Shown here in pieces: positions 12,171 through 12,950 of a stretch of DNA of 12,950 nt. The stretch spans positions 1-12,950 of the forward strand of contig MGRI01000004.1 in assembly GCA_001798105.1 (NCBI GenBank), in the 5' to 3' direction. Within the stretch, counting starts at the first letter, position 1. Each line of letters begins with the position of its first letter. The translations under genes were made by a program, and so were the position numbers. Source of the DNA: Deltaproteobacteria bacterium RIFCSPHIGHO2_02_FULL_40_11. GTDB taxonomy: Bacteria; Bdellovibrionota; JACOXK01; 2-02-FULL-40-11. The notes beneath the pieces were generated by a model. That model was not told the origin of the DNA and ran no database searches. It saw nothing but the letters and a program-made list of their open reading frames with translations.

Positions 12171-12575
12171 CTATTTTAAGATTTTCAAAAAATCAGACGG
12201 AGAAATAATTTCCACGTTCTTAAAGAATTCTAGTGGGAGTAAATGTTTACGATCTCCTGTGACCAGGTATTGAGCCTTCCCAATCCATGCTGTTTCAAGG
12301 ATGAGATTATCTGCATGCATATTTGAAACTACATGAAAGAGTCCTTTTGGCTCATAAAGGGCGGCTACCTCTGCAATGCGAAAAATAAGTTGAGAGGCCA
12401 GTTTTGGGTTGAGCTCAAATTTATGAATTAGTTTTTTCTCTAACTCATCTAAGATAAACTTGGAAAGAATCAGCTCAAACTTTTTCTTTAAAGCTAAATC
12501 AACAACTTCGGCTGGTACCCCAGAGTAGAGAAGACCGCTGATCCAGACATTTGTATCAATGCAGACTTTAAGCAT
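12171..12575 (-). CDS. PIN-domain toxin of a type II toxin-antitoxin pair
   Basis: Encodes 134 residues from ATG at 12575. A TTG at 12599 would extend it by eight codons into the antitoxin gene and is less likely. It starts MLKVCIDTNVW, a classic PIN opening with Asp7 and Asn9. Acidic residues Glu44 (ILDEL), Asp89 (HADN) and Asp108 (LVTGD) complete the set expected to bind Mg/Mn in this RNase fold. The length and the LVTGDRKHLLPL ending fit the COG1569-type 'putative toxin-antitoxin, PIN family' group. It should be a cytoplasmic endoribonuclease held inactive by the antitoxin encoded four bases upstream. The pair is oriented against the cytochrome operon, and its stop lies just past the REP-like sequence. 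Confidence 0.88.
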   Translation of the reverse strand: MLKVCIDTNVWISGLLYSGVPAEVVDLALKKKFELILSKFILDELEKKLIHKFELNPKLASQLIFRIAEVAALYEPKGLFHVVSNMHADNLILETAWIGKAQYLVTGDRKHLLPLEFFKNVEIISPSDFLKILK

Positions 12576-12579
12576 GGAG

Positions 12580-12813
12580 TTATTCTCTGTCTTCGTCAAT
12601 AATGTCTTCTACATCTTCTGGTTTTATACCTTTCTTTTTGGCCACTTTTGAGACGTGCTTTCTTACTTTAGAAACAATGCGGCCAGCGGCATATTGTCTT
12701 AATGCCTCACGAAAGACCTCTGAAATGGTTCGTCGTTCTTCTTTGGCGATTTCAGACACTTCTTCGCTTAAGTCATGCGAAAGGGAAATAGAAACAATCT
12801 TTACGCTTCTCAT
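12580..12813 (-). CDS. Ribbon-helix-helix (CopG-like) antitoxin
   Basis: Encodes 77 residues from ATG at 12813, with AAGGAG about seven bases upstream; an in-frame upstream start at 12867 has no such site and would run through the AT-rich palindrome. The N-terminal strand MRSVKIVSISL followed by two helices (DLSEEVSEIAKEE, then TISEVFREALRQYA) is the ribbon-helix-helix pattern: the strand pairs in a dimer and enters the major groove. Residues about 45-77 are basic then acidic (ending DIIDEDRE), the part likely to wrap the toxin. It should bind DNA upstream of its own gene and repress the pair. Confidence 0.87.
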   Translation of the reverse strand: MRSVKIVSISLSHDLSEEVSEIAKEERRTISEVFREALRQYAAGRIVSKVRKHVSKVAKKKGIKPEDVEDIIDEDRE

Positions 12814-12825
12814 ATATATCTCCTT

Positions 12826-12852
12826 GTTAATAATAATATTAACATTATTAAC
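12826..12852 (-). promoter_or_regulatory. Candidate operator of the toxin-antitoxin pair
   Basis: Read leftward from 12852: GTTAATAAT, GTTAATATT, ATTATTAAC. The outer nine-mers form a perfect inverted repeat and the middle one nearly repeats the first. It ends 13 bases before the antitoxin ATG, overlapping where promoter and leader should be. Short repeated palindromic units are typical of ribbon-helix-helix operators. Confidence 0.45.
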
Positions 12853-12878
12853 ACAAAAAGCAAGCAAAAACTTAACAG

Positions 12879-12950
12879 AAGAGTGATGTGTATAAAATTT
12901 TAAAAGAAAAACATACGTTTGTGCTTAAAGAGGAGTTGAATACAATTCCT
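12879..12950 (+). repeat. Direct repeat copy 2 (orphan copy of the Fe-S gene 3' end)
   Basis: An exact copy of 12008-12079 that runs to the window edge, so its true length is unknown (at least 72 bases). It has no start codon of its own and lies upstream of the toxin-antitoxin pair. If it continues past the window it would regenerate the Fe-S gene end and whatever gene originally followed. Confidence 0.95.

Noticed and set aside
12576..12599. TTG start extending the PIN toxin into the antitoxin gene
   Set aside because: The ATG at 12575 gives the standard PIN start with Asp at residue 7 and a four-base gap to the antitoxin stop.
12602..12886. 94-codon frame opposite the antitoxin gene
   Set aside because: Mirror frame of the ribbon-helix-helix gene, Ser/Thr-rich, no ribosome-binding site.
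1..12950. CRISPR array, IS transposase, integrase or phage genes
   Set aside because: No regularly spaced repeats, no DDE/HUH transposase, recombinase or phage structural protein was visible in any long frame.

Overview
The window (about 40% GC by eye) looks like a chromosomal segment from a Gram-negative bacterium, probably anaerobic or facultative, that respires with multihaem c-type cytochromes. Evidence: many Sec signal peptides, two lipoprotein-type signals, two proteins that look like outer-membrane beta-barrels, a Tat-exported Fe-S protein and 34 haem-attachment motifs. The style recalls Desulfobacterota/Geobacter-like or Bdellovibrionota/Myxococcota-like lineages, but the sequence does not fix the phylogeny.

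Left third (1-4992): the 3' part of an unrecognised gene, cut by the window edge; a convergent DUF3187-like outer-membrane protein gene; tRNA-Arg(CCU) and an HU/IHF-type nucleoid protein gene, each with a plausible sigma70 promoter; then a leftward pair coding for a 528-residue exported protein and a small lipoprotein; and a leftward tRNA-Met(CAU).

Centre (4997-12106): two divergent cytochrome operons share a 149-base intergenic region that holds an FNR-like palindrome. The leftward operon encodes an exported fusion of an NHL-like beta-propeller with an 11-haem domain, a 40-residue one-helix membrane protein (easily missed), and a six-haem NapC/NirT/NrfH-type quinol dehydrogenase anchored in the inner membrane. 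The rightward operon encodes an outer-membrane beta-barrel, a 7-haem periplasmic cytochrome, a 2-haem putative lipoprotein, two 4-haem cytochromes and a Tat-exported four-cluster Fe-S protein of the NrfC/PsrB/CbcU type. Nearly all junctions are 4-base stop/start overlaps. Together the products could carry electrons from menaquinol (NapC-like protein, and the Fe-S protein with an expected NrfD-type partner) through periplasmic haem chains to a porin-cytochrome complex in the outer membrane.

Right end (12107-12950): where an NrfD-type gene would be expected, the operon is interrupted. An ATG overlaps the Fe-S gene stop and opens a reading frame that is cut off after nine codons by a hairpin-containing REP-like sequence. 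A leftward PIN toxin / ribbon-helix-helix antitoxin pair follows. The window then ends in an exact copy of at least 72 bases of the Fe-S gene 3' end. The toxin-antitoxin cassette is therefore flanked by direct repeats of the gene it follows, either a real insertion-duplication that preserves the downstream gene or an assembly artefact. No stretch longer than 300 bases lacks a gene.
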